A stretch of DNA of 64,000 nt, taken from Diabrotica undecimpunctata. Taxonomy: Eukaryota; Arthropoda; Insecta; Coleoptera; Chrysomelidae. Within the stretch, counting starts at the first letter, position 1, and each line of letters begins with the position of its first letter. The notes beneath the pieces are model-generated. The model made no database searches. It saw nothing but the letters and a program-made list of their open reading frames with translations, and was not told where the DNA came from. Shown in pieces: positions 13,001-25,500 of this stretch. The position numbers and the translations under genes are program-made. Where the stretch lies: positions 28,669,644 to 28,733,643 of the forward strand of contig NC_092806.1 of NCBI RefSeq assembly GCF_040954645.1, read 5' to 3'.

Positions 13001-16000
13001 GTTAACTACCAGACCCACAATGGAAACAGCACCTACAGAAATCACTGAGGAAGTTACAACAACGACCAGAAAGGTAATCACCACAAGCCAGGTCACTTCT
13101 CAACCTACAGAAACCACTGTTGAAGAAGAAGTTAGTTGTAAGACTGGTTGGACTCCATGGATTAATCAGGACCTTCCATCAAATGAAAACGAATTAAGAG
13201 AAGAAGACGTAGAGCCTGTACCTACACCCTCAATAATGGTTAGCAAATATAAAATATTTATGATCTATTCGTTTATTAAATAATTGTTACTTTTATAGAA
13301 ATATCTGAAGGACTCGCCTAAATGTGGCATCGATAAAATTGTCGCTATTCAATGTAGAACTGTTAAAGGAGGATTCTCTGCAGAAAATATTGCTAAGGAA
13401 ACTGGTCTTAATATCGAATGCTCTTTAGAAAACGGACTAGTCTGTAAAGCAACTGGCAAAAATAATCTCTGCCCAGATTTTGAAACACGTGTCAAATGTC
13501 AATGCGGTAAGTAAATTTATACCTTCAAAATATGTTCAAAAGCGAAAAAAGATTATATTTTTATTTTACTTTTATTTTGCTTTTAATTTATTATCTTGCA
13601 ATTTTATAACTTTCGGTTATTTTTACTCTATTTTGTTTATAGAATCTGTCACAACTACTACAGCCGTAACCAGACCTACTAGCAAAACTGCTCCAACAGA
13701 AGTTACAGAAGAAGAAACTACCGGTACAACAACTACTCTTAAACCAACAACTGTAGAAGAACGTACTACTACAGCTACACCAATGGAACAATCAACTACA
13801 ACTGTAGCCCCCAAAGTAACAACTGAAGGAGAACTTACTTGTCAACCAGGATGGTCCACATGGATCAACCAAGAAGTTCTTCCAAAGGATGAATTAACAG
13901 AGGAAGATAGGGAACCTGTACCATCTACTGAAGTACTCGTAAGTATACTGAAAGTTTTAACAAGCATTTGCTCTGAAATGGTTCTTTTAGTTGATTATAA
14001 TAATACATTATCAACGTAACCTAATGAATATATTAAAAAATAATTACTTTTTTATAGAAAAACTTGGAAGATTCGCCAAAATGTGATAAGAATATGGTTG
14101 TTGACATTCAATGCAGAACAGTTAGAGATGGTGTATTATCCTACGTAGTAGCTCAGAGTACTGGTCTAGATATCGAATGCTCTCTGCAACATGGTTTGGT
14201 TTGCAAAGCTACTGAAAATAGTATTACCTTGTGTCCAGACTTTGAAGTACGCGTGAAATGTCAATGTGGTAAGTTATTTTGATTTTTTAGTCATGAACAT
14301 AGGTTTATTAATATTTAATTAAGTAATACTCCAGTTAAGAGACGAAAATGCCACTGAACCTCTAAAAATCATATGAACAAGTTAAATTTTGCTGTTAATT
14401 TTGGGATAACAAAACATTGATTTACCAAGAATCTGTACGCCATAGAAAAAATGTTTTATGCAAGAAATGTAGCTAAGATCAATTTAAACAAAAATGTTTA
14501 TTGGCACTTTTTCTGTAGAATGAATCGTTCTCTCAGAAACAGCGCTTAAAACTATCAGCAATTTTGAATGTCAGTTACAAAAATTTGTATCTACTTGACG
14601 GTTAAACTTCGATATCTTTTGATCAAAGTGTTCTATCGACCCAAAACAAAATGCGTTTTAAAAGTAAAGAGTGCAGGTTTCGTATGCAATTTTTGCATTT
14701 TGCCGCAAATAAAGTCCGCTTCTATAAAGCTGTTAAATAAATAAACATTTCGCGATTTTTGCTTTTTTTGTCGATTCTCATGAGATCAATCAAATTTATT
14801 ACTTCCATTGACTAATCACTATGGAACTTCTATTCTTTGAGTCTAATCTCTAGGACCTTTAGCATGAAATTTCGATTTTGAGTTTTGGCGACCAATATGA
14901 AGCATTTAAATAATATTATAAAATAGGCATCGCATCGGCAGAAAACGAATATCTCAGCATTCTTCTTGGCGAATGTTGGCGATCATCATGGCAATATTTA
15001 TCTTATCTGGAGCAGCGCGGAAAAGCTGCACATATGTTGTATTGAACCAGATTCTGAGGTTCTTTAACCAAGATGCTCTTCTTCTTCCTGGGCCTCATTT
15101 TCCAAATATTTTTGCTTGCAGGATGAACTGTAACTTTTGAGATTTGATGGTGGTTAGTACCTCTCGGTTCTTATTCATTCTTCTGAGAACCTCCTCATTT
15201 GTGACTCGGTCAGTCCACAGGATCTTAAGCATTCTCCGATATAGCCACATCTCAAATGCTTCCAGTTTTCTGCACATATCTTTGTTCAAGGTCCACGATT
15301 CAACACCATATAAAAGGACGGAGAAGACGTAGCATCGCAGCATTCTTACTTTTGTATCAAGAGAGAGGTTGTAACTCTTGAAGAAGGCCCTCATCCGATT
15401 GAAGGTGGATCTAGCTTTTCCGATGCGTGCTCTAATCTCCTGGTTGTTGGTCCATTCTTCATTTATTATAGTGCCGAGGTAGTTGTAGTGCGTCACTCTT
15501 TCTACAGGGGATTGGTTGATGTAGAGTTAACCTTCTGTTATCCTTTTCTTGCTAATTATCATAATCTTTGTCTTCTTAACGTTTATATTGAGTCCATATT
15601 GTTCACTGTAATATGTGATTTTGTTCATAAGAACTTGTAGGTCTTCTAAGTTGTCCGCAAATACTATGTTGTCATCTGCATATATGATGTTGTTTAGCCG
15701 GTAACCATTTAGTAGAATACCTTTTTCAGTTTCGTGCAAAGCTTCCTTAAATATTCTTTCAGAGTACAGATTGAATGTTAGAGGAGACAAAATACAGCCT
15801 TGCCTCACTCCATGCATGATTTTCACATAGTCAGTGTGTTCACCTTCAACTCTGAGATTTGCTGTCTGATTCCAGTAAAGATTTCTAATTATTTTCAGAT
15901 CTTGGTTGTTAATTCCTGTTTCTTTTAATATTTTCATCATCTTGGCGTGCTGTACTCGATCAAACGCTTTCTCGTAATCAACCAGACATGCGTATACGTC

Positions 16001-19000
16001 GCAGTTGACGTCTCTGCATCTCTGGAATAAGACTTGTACTGAGAACAAAGCCTCTCTAGTATCCTAACATAGAAATAACAAATAAAATTATCGTTACGAG
16101 ATTGATTGCCAAAATTCTATAACGGAGAGACACTAGATGAAAAAGAAAAAGTTAGCGACGATGAAAAAAGCATTTATGCAAAAAACGTAGATGTTACAAC
16201 AATCACATATATTTTTGAAGAATAAAATTCTTTCCTATATACTAATACAAAAACTGTTTCACATGAACCATGTTAAAATTTAAACCAATGATGCCACTAA
16301 CAGAACAAGAAGATATAAACTTGATGAAAACTGATCGAAATAAAATATTTGGGAAACAAAGTTTGCTTTCCAATATTTCTAGCCCTTTTTACATTTTTTA
16401 AATATTACAGATACTTCAACATTAGCTAAAAATTCCAAACCAATGCCAAAAAAACAAAAAAAATACTTCAAAGTTTTGTTTTTTTCATACTTCTATTTCC
16501 TTTTTGTGTGTTTTCCCATTTATTATATTTATTAATAATTTATATTGGTATATTAATTGATAACTATTTTACGTTCTATTACTTCAGAATTCACCACAAC
16601 TGCTACACCACCTACAACGTTATCAGAAATAACTGAACCTCCATTCGTTACCAAGAAAAAGACTACTGCTGGTGTATACACCACACCTTCAACTACACTC
16701 AGTGAAGTCACCGAAGAATTCGTAACCAAAAAAGAACGTACCGATGCTCAAACGCCCGGAACTGTCACTACACCCGCTGGAACATCTTATGCAACTCCAA
16801 GCGTTACACCACCAAGTGAATGTGCTAAAGACAGGTAGAGTTTTTACTTACATGATTATCCTTATACATGCTTTACTCTTTTCTTGTTATAAAATGAATT
16901 GCAATATTCTCTTTATGGTTTCCATGTTCGTAACGTTTGCGGCCATATTAAACCGTTATGTTTTATGAATAGATTATTCCTAATTAAATCTGTTCTGTAA
17001 ATACAAAAGGATCTCATTTTATCCATCTCTACTGTTTTCATTCACTTTTGAAACTTTTCATACACTTTTGTCTTATATGATTATATTTCTAATGTTTCTA
17101 ATTGCAGAACTTTAATTTTTTCATTTTCATTCACTTAGTACTTATATAGTTATCAGAATTTTAGACCTTTTTAACTTCCTGGAACTATTTATCTATTAAT
17201 TTTTTTCCGAAACTCGGCTTAGATTTGTACTGGTTGTACTACAGCCAATTGGCTAATTATATATTTTCCGTTTATTCGTGGTACCTATTACAGAATTTTT
17301 AAACACTGTACAAGCTTCCACAGATCTAGTTGATGAGTATCATAATATATTTGTGAAGTTAGTTGGTCTCCAAAAAGTACTTGCTACCTTCGATCTAATA
17401 CTTTACAATATTTATCAGTACCTATATAGTTGTGTACAAAGTCTATAGATTAATGGCATACAAAGTTTCCATAAAATTACCTTAGAGTGGCGTAACTATA
17501 TCTGTACTTGACTGACGCATTCCCAGTTACCTGTTTAGCTGATCTGCCTGTTTTCCAAAGCGCTTCAGGTATATTATCAGATGTCTCTCTAATATACTTA
17601 TTTGATGTGTACTAGAGTACTTTATAGACTACCTGGGGATCCTAAGAGCCATAACCACAACCTCTTGACCATATATGTCTGTAATGATCGGCCCAAGTTC
17701 AAGTTCAAAAGCCCTTCTCTAGATGTTTTATAAATATGTGCCTGAAATAAAGAGTTATATCGTCCTACTGCATAACTACTATAAAATCTCGTACCTGGCC
17801 CTTCTACATTAGAATCGTGGAGTGAATTTACACATGGAACAATAATTTGGGCCTATATCTGGATACCATATGGTCAAAAACAATTACTCAAACGGCTTTC
17901 TTAATTTCATTTATACTATTTCTGTCCTCATCTAACTACTACATTAGTTGGGTATTTCTCGCAGTCTATAAGATCGCCTTTCGCCTTACAACGGAGTGCA
18001 GATCTAGTTGTTGGTGTATCCTCAAAGTCCCTGTAGTTAAAAGGCAAGTTTTTGCACCTTGCATAATTTTAGGATAGCATTTTTTACTATCCCCGCTCTC
18101 TTGCTTTTTTTATGCCTACTTGTGGTAAGCCTAGAGGCTACTTTACTTTACTTACGACATTTAAATTTTTACTATTCAGATTTAGATGACCTTATCATTT
18201 TGTTAAATTTCTTAATTTTGAACTTCTTGGGGCTTATATTAGGATCTTAATTTAAAGTCAAACCTGTTTTATTTTATCATTTACTCTGCCATTAAATTTG
18301 CCATAGGCTGCGATGGCCACATCATCTGCATAACCTAGGAGACGTTTTTGAATCTATCTATCAACCCATACATGACCAAAGAGGATATAAGGCTTCCTGT
18401 TTGGAATATAAGACTGCTATTTTTTAGTATGTTGATAATGTCAATGTTTATGATAGTTTCGACACGTTTTGGAATATTTTTTGCCTTGAATTTTCTTTCA
18501 TATTGCTAATCTCTACCGTTTATTATGATAATAATTATTATCAGTATTTTGGTTTTGTCTTCTAAGATTTTTATTTTGTACACACCTTTTATAGAAAATT
18601 CTGAAATAGAAAGAAATTATTAGATGTGAGGTTGTAAATATAATTTAAATTGAAGTCTACCCTCCCTCATAAAGACATCTTATCCGGCAGTTTATTTTTC
18701 ACAGCCAATGCTTGATATTTTTTGATGGTACATTGTTGCTCGGGCTTCAAATACACGTCATAGGTGAAAAGTTTAGACTGCAACTGCACCAGATCTTTTT
18801 ATTTTATTTTTATAAATATCAGTTTCACTTCGTTTCATGATTTTTCACAGAATTTTCCTCACCTACTACTTGTATATTTTAATATTGTTTTTAAGAAAAT
18901 TAATGGGAAAACCCCAGTAGTTGGCTGTATATTATCGTTTAAAAAACGTATACAGAAGTAAAACACTTCACATTTGTATTTAGGTATAAAACATATAATT

Positions 19001-22000
19001 AAACTTTTTTAAAAAGTGTCATCAAAATTTATACAGGAGCATAACGTGACGTTTTCGATCTAGGTCAGATCATCCTCAGTGCCTTCTTTTGTAATTGAAG
19101 CTAACACTAAAATTGTAGCTGTGACATCAATATGTGGTTTTACATTTTTTTCTCGTAGAGAAATATTTAATATAATTTAATAGAGAAATATTTAATACTT
19201 AAAGAGCAACATGTTTCTTTGCTCGACTTGAACACGTGGTTCTTGTCAATTAAAACGAGCTTAAATCTGCAAATCTCTATTATTAAAACAACAAGTTAGT
19301 TATTAAATAAGTGGTAATCTATGACATCATAAGTGGTATGAAAATTAAGGATTAAGGTAAAAAATGAAAGGAAGTGATGTGGTACTGTACACATAATAGT
19401 GTAAGAAATGGTATAGAAAGTCGTATGTACTAGAAGATTAAGCTGAAATCCAATGAAATTGAAGTTAAAAAATTTTGATTGGGTAATGGTGGTTGCCTAA
19501 TGACGGTAAGAGACCTGGTGTGTAAATATCTGAAAGTTTAGAAAGTTAAATAGTAAAATCATAATAAAAGAAAGAGGAAATTTAAAATGTTGGTCGAATA
19601 ACATAAGACAGACAAAAGAAATTGAATACTATGTTGTTGTGAACGGCATGAACAAAGTTAGATAATTAAAATATGTAAATGGAAACCAGACAAAATGATA
19701 TGTAAGTATGTGAATATGTATTAGAGAAAGAATGAAATAAGAGAGACTATGGGTTGAGTTAAATGTGTTGTTATATGTTTTATACCTAAATACAAATGTG
19801 AAGTGTTTTACTTCTATATAAGTTTAATATTGTTTTTCTCTTTTTTTATCAAATATTTTATTTTAGTGTATTTTTATTTTAATCTTTTAGGTTTTACCAT
19901 TAATTTTAAGGGCTTTGTCTTTTTTTGGCATTTCTATCTTTAAAAGGGAAATTGTAATTTTGTCCAATACTTTCTAGCATACATTCCGCAGATATTATTG
20001 GCGTCTTCTTTTAATGTATATCTCTTTTAGCTTCGTTCCACTTATCCAAGGTGACCTTCCATTACCCGACGAAGCATTCAGTGCAAGCAGCGTTTTGGAA
20101 GATATCTTTGCACCAAACAATGCAAGATTGGACAGCGATGTTAGCGAAACTTCTGGTAGGAATTATATTTTTATTGTAAAGAAATTGTAATACAAAACAT
20201 CTTTTATTTAAGGTGGAAGCTGGGCTCCTAGGTATACGAACGAGAATCAATTCTTAGAAATCGATCTTGGAAGACAAGAACCTGTTTACGGAGTAATTGT
20301 TAAGGGAAGTCCATTATACGACGAATATGTTACAAGTTACAGAGTCTTATACAGTCCAGATGGTCATATCTTCTACTACGTTTTGGATAAGAATACTAAA
20401 TTGCCAATAGTACGTATAAATATATTTTTTGTTTTTAACAAAATATTTTTAAAAGGAAATATTTATTAATGAACATCTCATTTAGATATTCAGAGGTTCT
20501 ACCGATGCAACTACTGAAGTCAAACAATTCTTCGATGAACCTGTTGAAGCAACGAAGATTCGTATTAATCCAAAAACATGGAATAACGGAATCTCTTTAA
20601 GAGTTGAACTTGTTGGATGTGGAGAAATGCAAACTTCTACCACTCTAACCGCCAAACCTACAAGACATACCACCAGGCCAACCCATCGTACCAGAAGACC
20701 TACCACTCGCCATTCAACAACCACGACTCACAAACCCACAACCATAATTGTAAGTATTATTCTTAAGATAAAAAAATTTCGTTATTATCGCAACGAAAAG
20801 TAACTTAGAAGTATCAGTGAAAATTTTTACGTTGAAAAGTCAAACCAGAATTGCCCAATAAAATTTAACAAAACGGATAACAAATAAATGGAAATTAAAG
20901 AATTATTAATAAGCATAATACGAATATTGTTCAATTAAAACTCATGTTTGGTGCAGAAAAAAAATTGTTGGCAAATATTTCTACAAATAATTACCACTAC
21001 AATGAAGGCACAAATAGAGCGTAGGCGCAAAATTTCGGGCCAATGCTTTTTAAATGCATTCATTTTTTTCGAATCCTGAGAAAACTAATAAGTATTTTTG
21101 AAAAATTTAAACGCAAAATGAAAGATTACATTATTACTGAGGGCCGAAAACTTCTATAATGTTTATTTTAATAAGTTACAGGGGAGAAAATTTAGTGTAA
21201 TTTTTAATTTCAAATATCTCATTCAAAAAACTTTTTGTTTATTTTAAGGGACTTTCGGCCCTCAGTAATAATGCAATCTTTAATTTTGCATTTAAAATTT
21301 TCAAAAATATTTATTAGTTTTCTCAGGATTCGAAAAAAATTAATGCATTTAAAAAGCATTGGCCCGAAATTTTGCGCCTACGCTCGTATGATCATTGCTT
21401 AAAGAATTCTTTTGCGGCATTTTCACTTCTTTATTCGACTGAAAACGATTGCCACTTTTTCGGTGGTCTAATCGCACAAAGATGTGAAAATCGTTATGCG
21501 ATAAACTGGGACTATAAGGTGGATGCTCCAATATCCTTAATTTCTTTCGTTGTAGAGTTTCTTTTATAACTTGGACAACATGAGGGTACATTTTTGTACA
21601 GAAAAATGACTCCATAACTTCCCTGAACATTTTTATCTTATTGCTTGATGAAGCTTGTTTTAAGTTTTATTATACAGGGTTGCGTTGATATGCACCCTTG
21701 GTTCAGTAACACTATGAGCAAGGTTCCTTCGTGGTCAAAAAAAAGATAACATGACCTTGTCTGCAGAAGGCTGAACTTTAAACTTCTTTGGTGACGGAGG
21801 CTTTGCGTGTTTCCATTGCATTGATGGCAGCTTACTGGGTAGTACAAAATAATGATACCAAGATTCGTCGCCAGCGATTACTGTTGAAAGGAAGTCATTA
21901 TCGTTTGCCTTGTATTCCGTGAGATGTTGCAAAGATAACATTTGCAAGCCTTTTTGGTAGGTACTCTAACGAAAGGCTAGGAACCCATTGCGCACTAACT

Positions 22001-22554
22001 TTGCTGTTACCCAGTTTGTATACGATATTGTGGGCAAATCCTATACTCAACCAATATTTGCTGAAATTGCTCTAATCAAAATTAGACGATTTTCTCCAAT
22101 CAAGCCTTCTACGCATGCCACATTCCTGTCTTTAGATGTAGTACTCAATACACCTTATCGCGGCTTATCATTCATCTCCTCTCTTTCACTCTAAAATTTC
22201 GACACCATTCCTTGACAGTTGAAAACAAACCTAAAACATGCGTTTTTATACAACTTTAGAGTTTTTAGGACTGTATCAATAGGGTTGGTTGAAAATAATT
22301 GAGGAGAGGTAATTAAATGTTATACAGGCAATAGTTGAATTAAGTTTATAAAAATGCTATATGATGCTATATAATACTATAAAAAAATGTACATAAGCAG
22401 GTTTCACACGAAGTGTTTTCTCATTTGAGTTGATTTGTCTTAATCGTTTTCGCGTGTACACGTCACTTTTGCTTTTTAACTAGTTCAAAAAGAGAAAAAA
22501 TCGTCTCTACTCCATGGTAGACGGCAGTCGAGAGAGAGGGAGAGAAAGATTGAA

Positions 22555-22589
<35 letters not shown>

Positions 22590-25500
22590 CAAAACATATT
22601 TCTTTTCCGGGAACCAAATTAAGAGAGAGCGATTTTGTTGTTTATTGTCTAAAAATGTATGCGTTTCTAAAGGGTGAAATAAAGTAAAGAGGAGGAATTA
22701 TTACTAAGGGTTGGTCTAAGTAATGATTTAAAATTGAGGTTGGGAATTACAAAAATGATACAGCGAAAAATATAATATTGTTTTTTGCATGTGAAAAATT
22801 GAACGCAGAGCTTACATTCGCGTATGAATTTGCAATAGATGCATACCTTCACCACAAAAAAATTAAATGACCGCACGCTGATTAACAAACGCCATTTTTA
22901 GAAGTCAGTCAAATACAAATGATAGGAACTGATCAGTATGACGTTTATAAACATAACTAATATTGCGGAGCCTCAGTTGAGTGATTGATAACCTGACCAA
23001 AGATGGGTTTTAACTGAACAGACGTACATTTGTATTTAAATGAGTTAAGAGGTAAGCAGGTTTACGAAAATATACCTTTATAATAGCTTTTATCGACCAA
23101 GAAAGATAAATTTGCCATTGAAGATGAGTAGCGATCGGAAATACTAGTTGTGTGCCCTTCTTTGTAAATCCGATGCAATTCATGACATGATTTGCTCAGA
23201 CAGTCGGATTGAGCTAAACTAAATATCTGAAGCTATTCTTGTTTTTAATGTAATAAGCCCAAATATAAGCGTAGGCAATTTCTTTTCATGTATTTATTTC
23301 TGTACCAGTTTTACACCTGGACTCTACAGGAAACTTACTGTTTAACATCATATCTAAATTACTAAGTGTAAAGGAGTTGTAGTAGACACATTACGACTTC
23401 GTGGATTGTCAGACCTTAGAAGTGACGACCTAAACATTTGATTTTCGTTCGCTTCACTGTCGAATGGTTCAGTGAATGTGGGATCGAGCCCCAGCTCGAT
23501 GTACAGAAAAATAAAAAAAAGCTAACGCATCAGTTTAAAATACTAGAATATGCTGTTGTCTGTTCGGCCTATGGTGGAGCAGTACGGCAAGAGATAAGGG
23601 CTTGCGGCTCAGAGATACTCCTTCATAGATCCCTACCGGAAAGACGTGGCGATTTAAATACCGGTGTAAATATAGAGTAGAGGTGTTACAATTTCATCGT
23701 TATATATTTTATATAATATTATTAAGTATAATTTGTTCTTATAAAAAAAATGTAATACTTCTTATATTTACATGCATCAAAATAATTCATTATAATTTTA
23801 GGTTCATACTACAGTAGCACCACAAATTTGTGACGATCCTCTTGGTCTTTCTGATGGCACCCTATCCCTATCTCAAATTTCAGTAAGTTCATCTATCGAT
23901 GTCAGGCACGACAAAGCTAGTCTTAAACTCAACAGTGAATCCGCTTGGCAGCCACTTACCAACTCACCTACTGAATGGATAGTGGTAAGTATACGTTAAT
24001 AATAAAAAACTGATATGAGTTAATCATTTTGTGTTTTGGTATTGTAGGTCGATTTCTTGGAACCAAGAGAATTAACTGGTTTGATCACCAAGGGAGGACC
24101 CGATGGTTGGGTTGAAAATTACGTTGTCCAATATTCCCACGACGGAATAAACTGGAACAAAGTTTTGTATCAACAAAAAGAACGACTTTTCCCTGGAAAC
24201 TACAACAACAACCTTCCTCAAGTAAACTACTTGGAATTACCAGTCAGGGCTAGATACTTGAAGGTCATTCCTAAAAAATGGAAGAACACAATTCAGATGA
24301 GACTTGAAGTACAAGGTTGCTACGTCCCATACCGTAAGTGCAAATCTTGATACCAATATTGTTTATTTTCATTTCTAATTATATGATTGTGATGATCAAA
24401 TTTAAACTTTTTGTGGTTTATAATATTTATCTGGATCTATTAAGAAATTTAATAATGTTTATAAGTTGATGAAACTCAAGTATTTGGTGAAAACCAATTA
24501 AGCAAAATGAATATACCTACCTTTGTTTTTTAGCTACTACTACCCCTAAGGAAGTCACACCATCAACTACTACCACTGCATACGAATGTAATTACTGTCC
24601 TGGAGTAATCGATACCAATGTTGAACTTGACGTCTGCAAATGCTTACCAACCAAATACTGGGATGGAAAGAGATGTGTTGACAGACCTGAATGTCCTTGT
24701 GTAGTTGGTGTTGTCAAGTAAGTATAGAGTTTTATATTTGTTTAAACGAGAACAACAGTTTAACACTGAAGCATTTATCGAAATAGTTCATACAAATTTT
24801 CTACACTTGAATCAACAATAAACGATTGCATACGATACTTTGATAGAAGCTGTAAATATTGGATCTCGTGGATTCTTGAACAGAACTTTGAAAGATACTC
24901 GTGATAATCAAAAACAATTATTTTGGTGGTCTTTTTTCAGACTGATCCTTATTTAATCATTGTTCTTCAATTAACTGCTGCGGACGAACTAAAAGCATGC
25001 CTAACATCATCCAATTTATGGCGGTATATAAAGACGCTCCAATTGACAAAAAACAAGCGACTGTTTTTGCAATTAGATCAAAGTACAATGGTGTTTTTGA
25101 AGTAGTTGTTAGATATTGGAAATGGTAAAGTCGCTAGTGACACCCCGACCGGATTCATTTCATTACCCGGAGATTTCTATTACTTAACAGACTCGAAAGA
25201 GGAGCTTATTGATTTTTTTATGATACATTATTTAATTTTAAGGCGATACGAAGTTCGGCGAGTTAGCTAGTAATGTATAAAAGTGTAATTTGAAAATTAA
25301 GTAGACTCTTTATTTACGATAAATATTATTTCAGATATCCAGTTGGAGCGGTATTTGAAAAGGAGGATTGTTCAGAGTGTGTCTGCAAACTTGGTGGAGT
25401 TGAATACTGTGAACCTAAGAAATGTCAACCTTGTGGACCGGTAATTGTTGTCTAATTATATCATAAAATAAAATCTTGGGAAATATTTATATCTCAATTT

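Noticed and set aside
472..13506. Regularly spaced ~208-bp repeats suggesting a CRISPR-like or satellite array
   Set aside because: The units are coding exons with conserved phases and variable introns; there is no short-repeat/spacer structure.
2185..14282. A series of ~60-70 codon plus-strand ORFs starting MKDSP or MMVDIQC
   Set aside because: They are internal parts of the A exons. Each is bounded by splice sites and lacks its own start context, so they are not separate small genes.
17847..18250. Short hydrophobic ORFs in intron 16835-20030 as membrane proteins
   Set aside because: AT-rich DNA readily gives Phe/Leu/Ile-rich frames; no start context or splice support.
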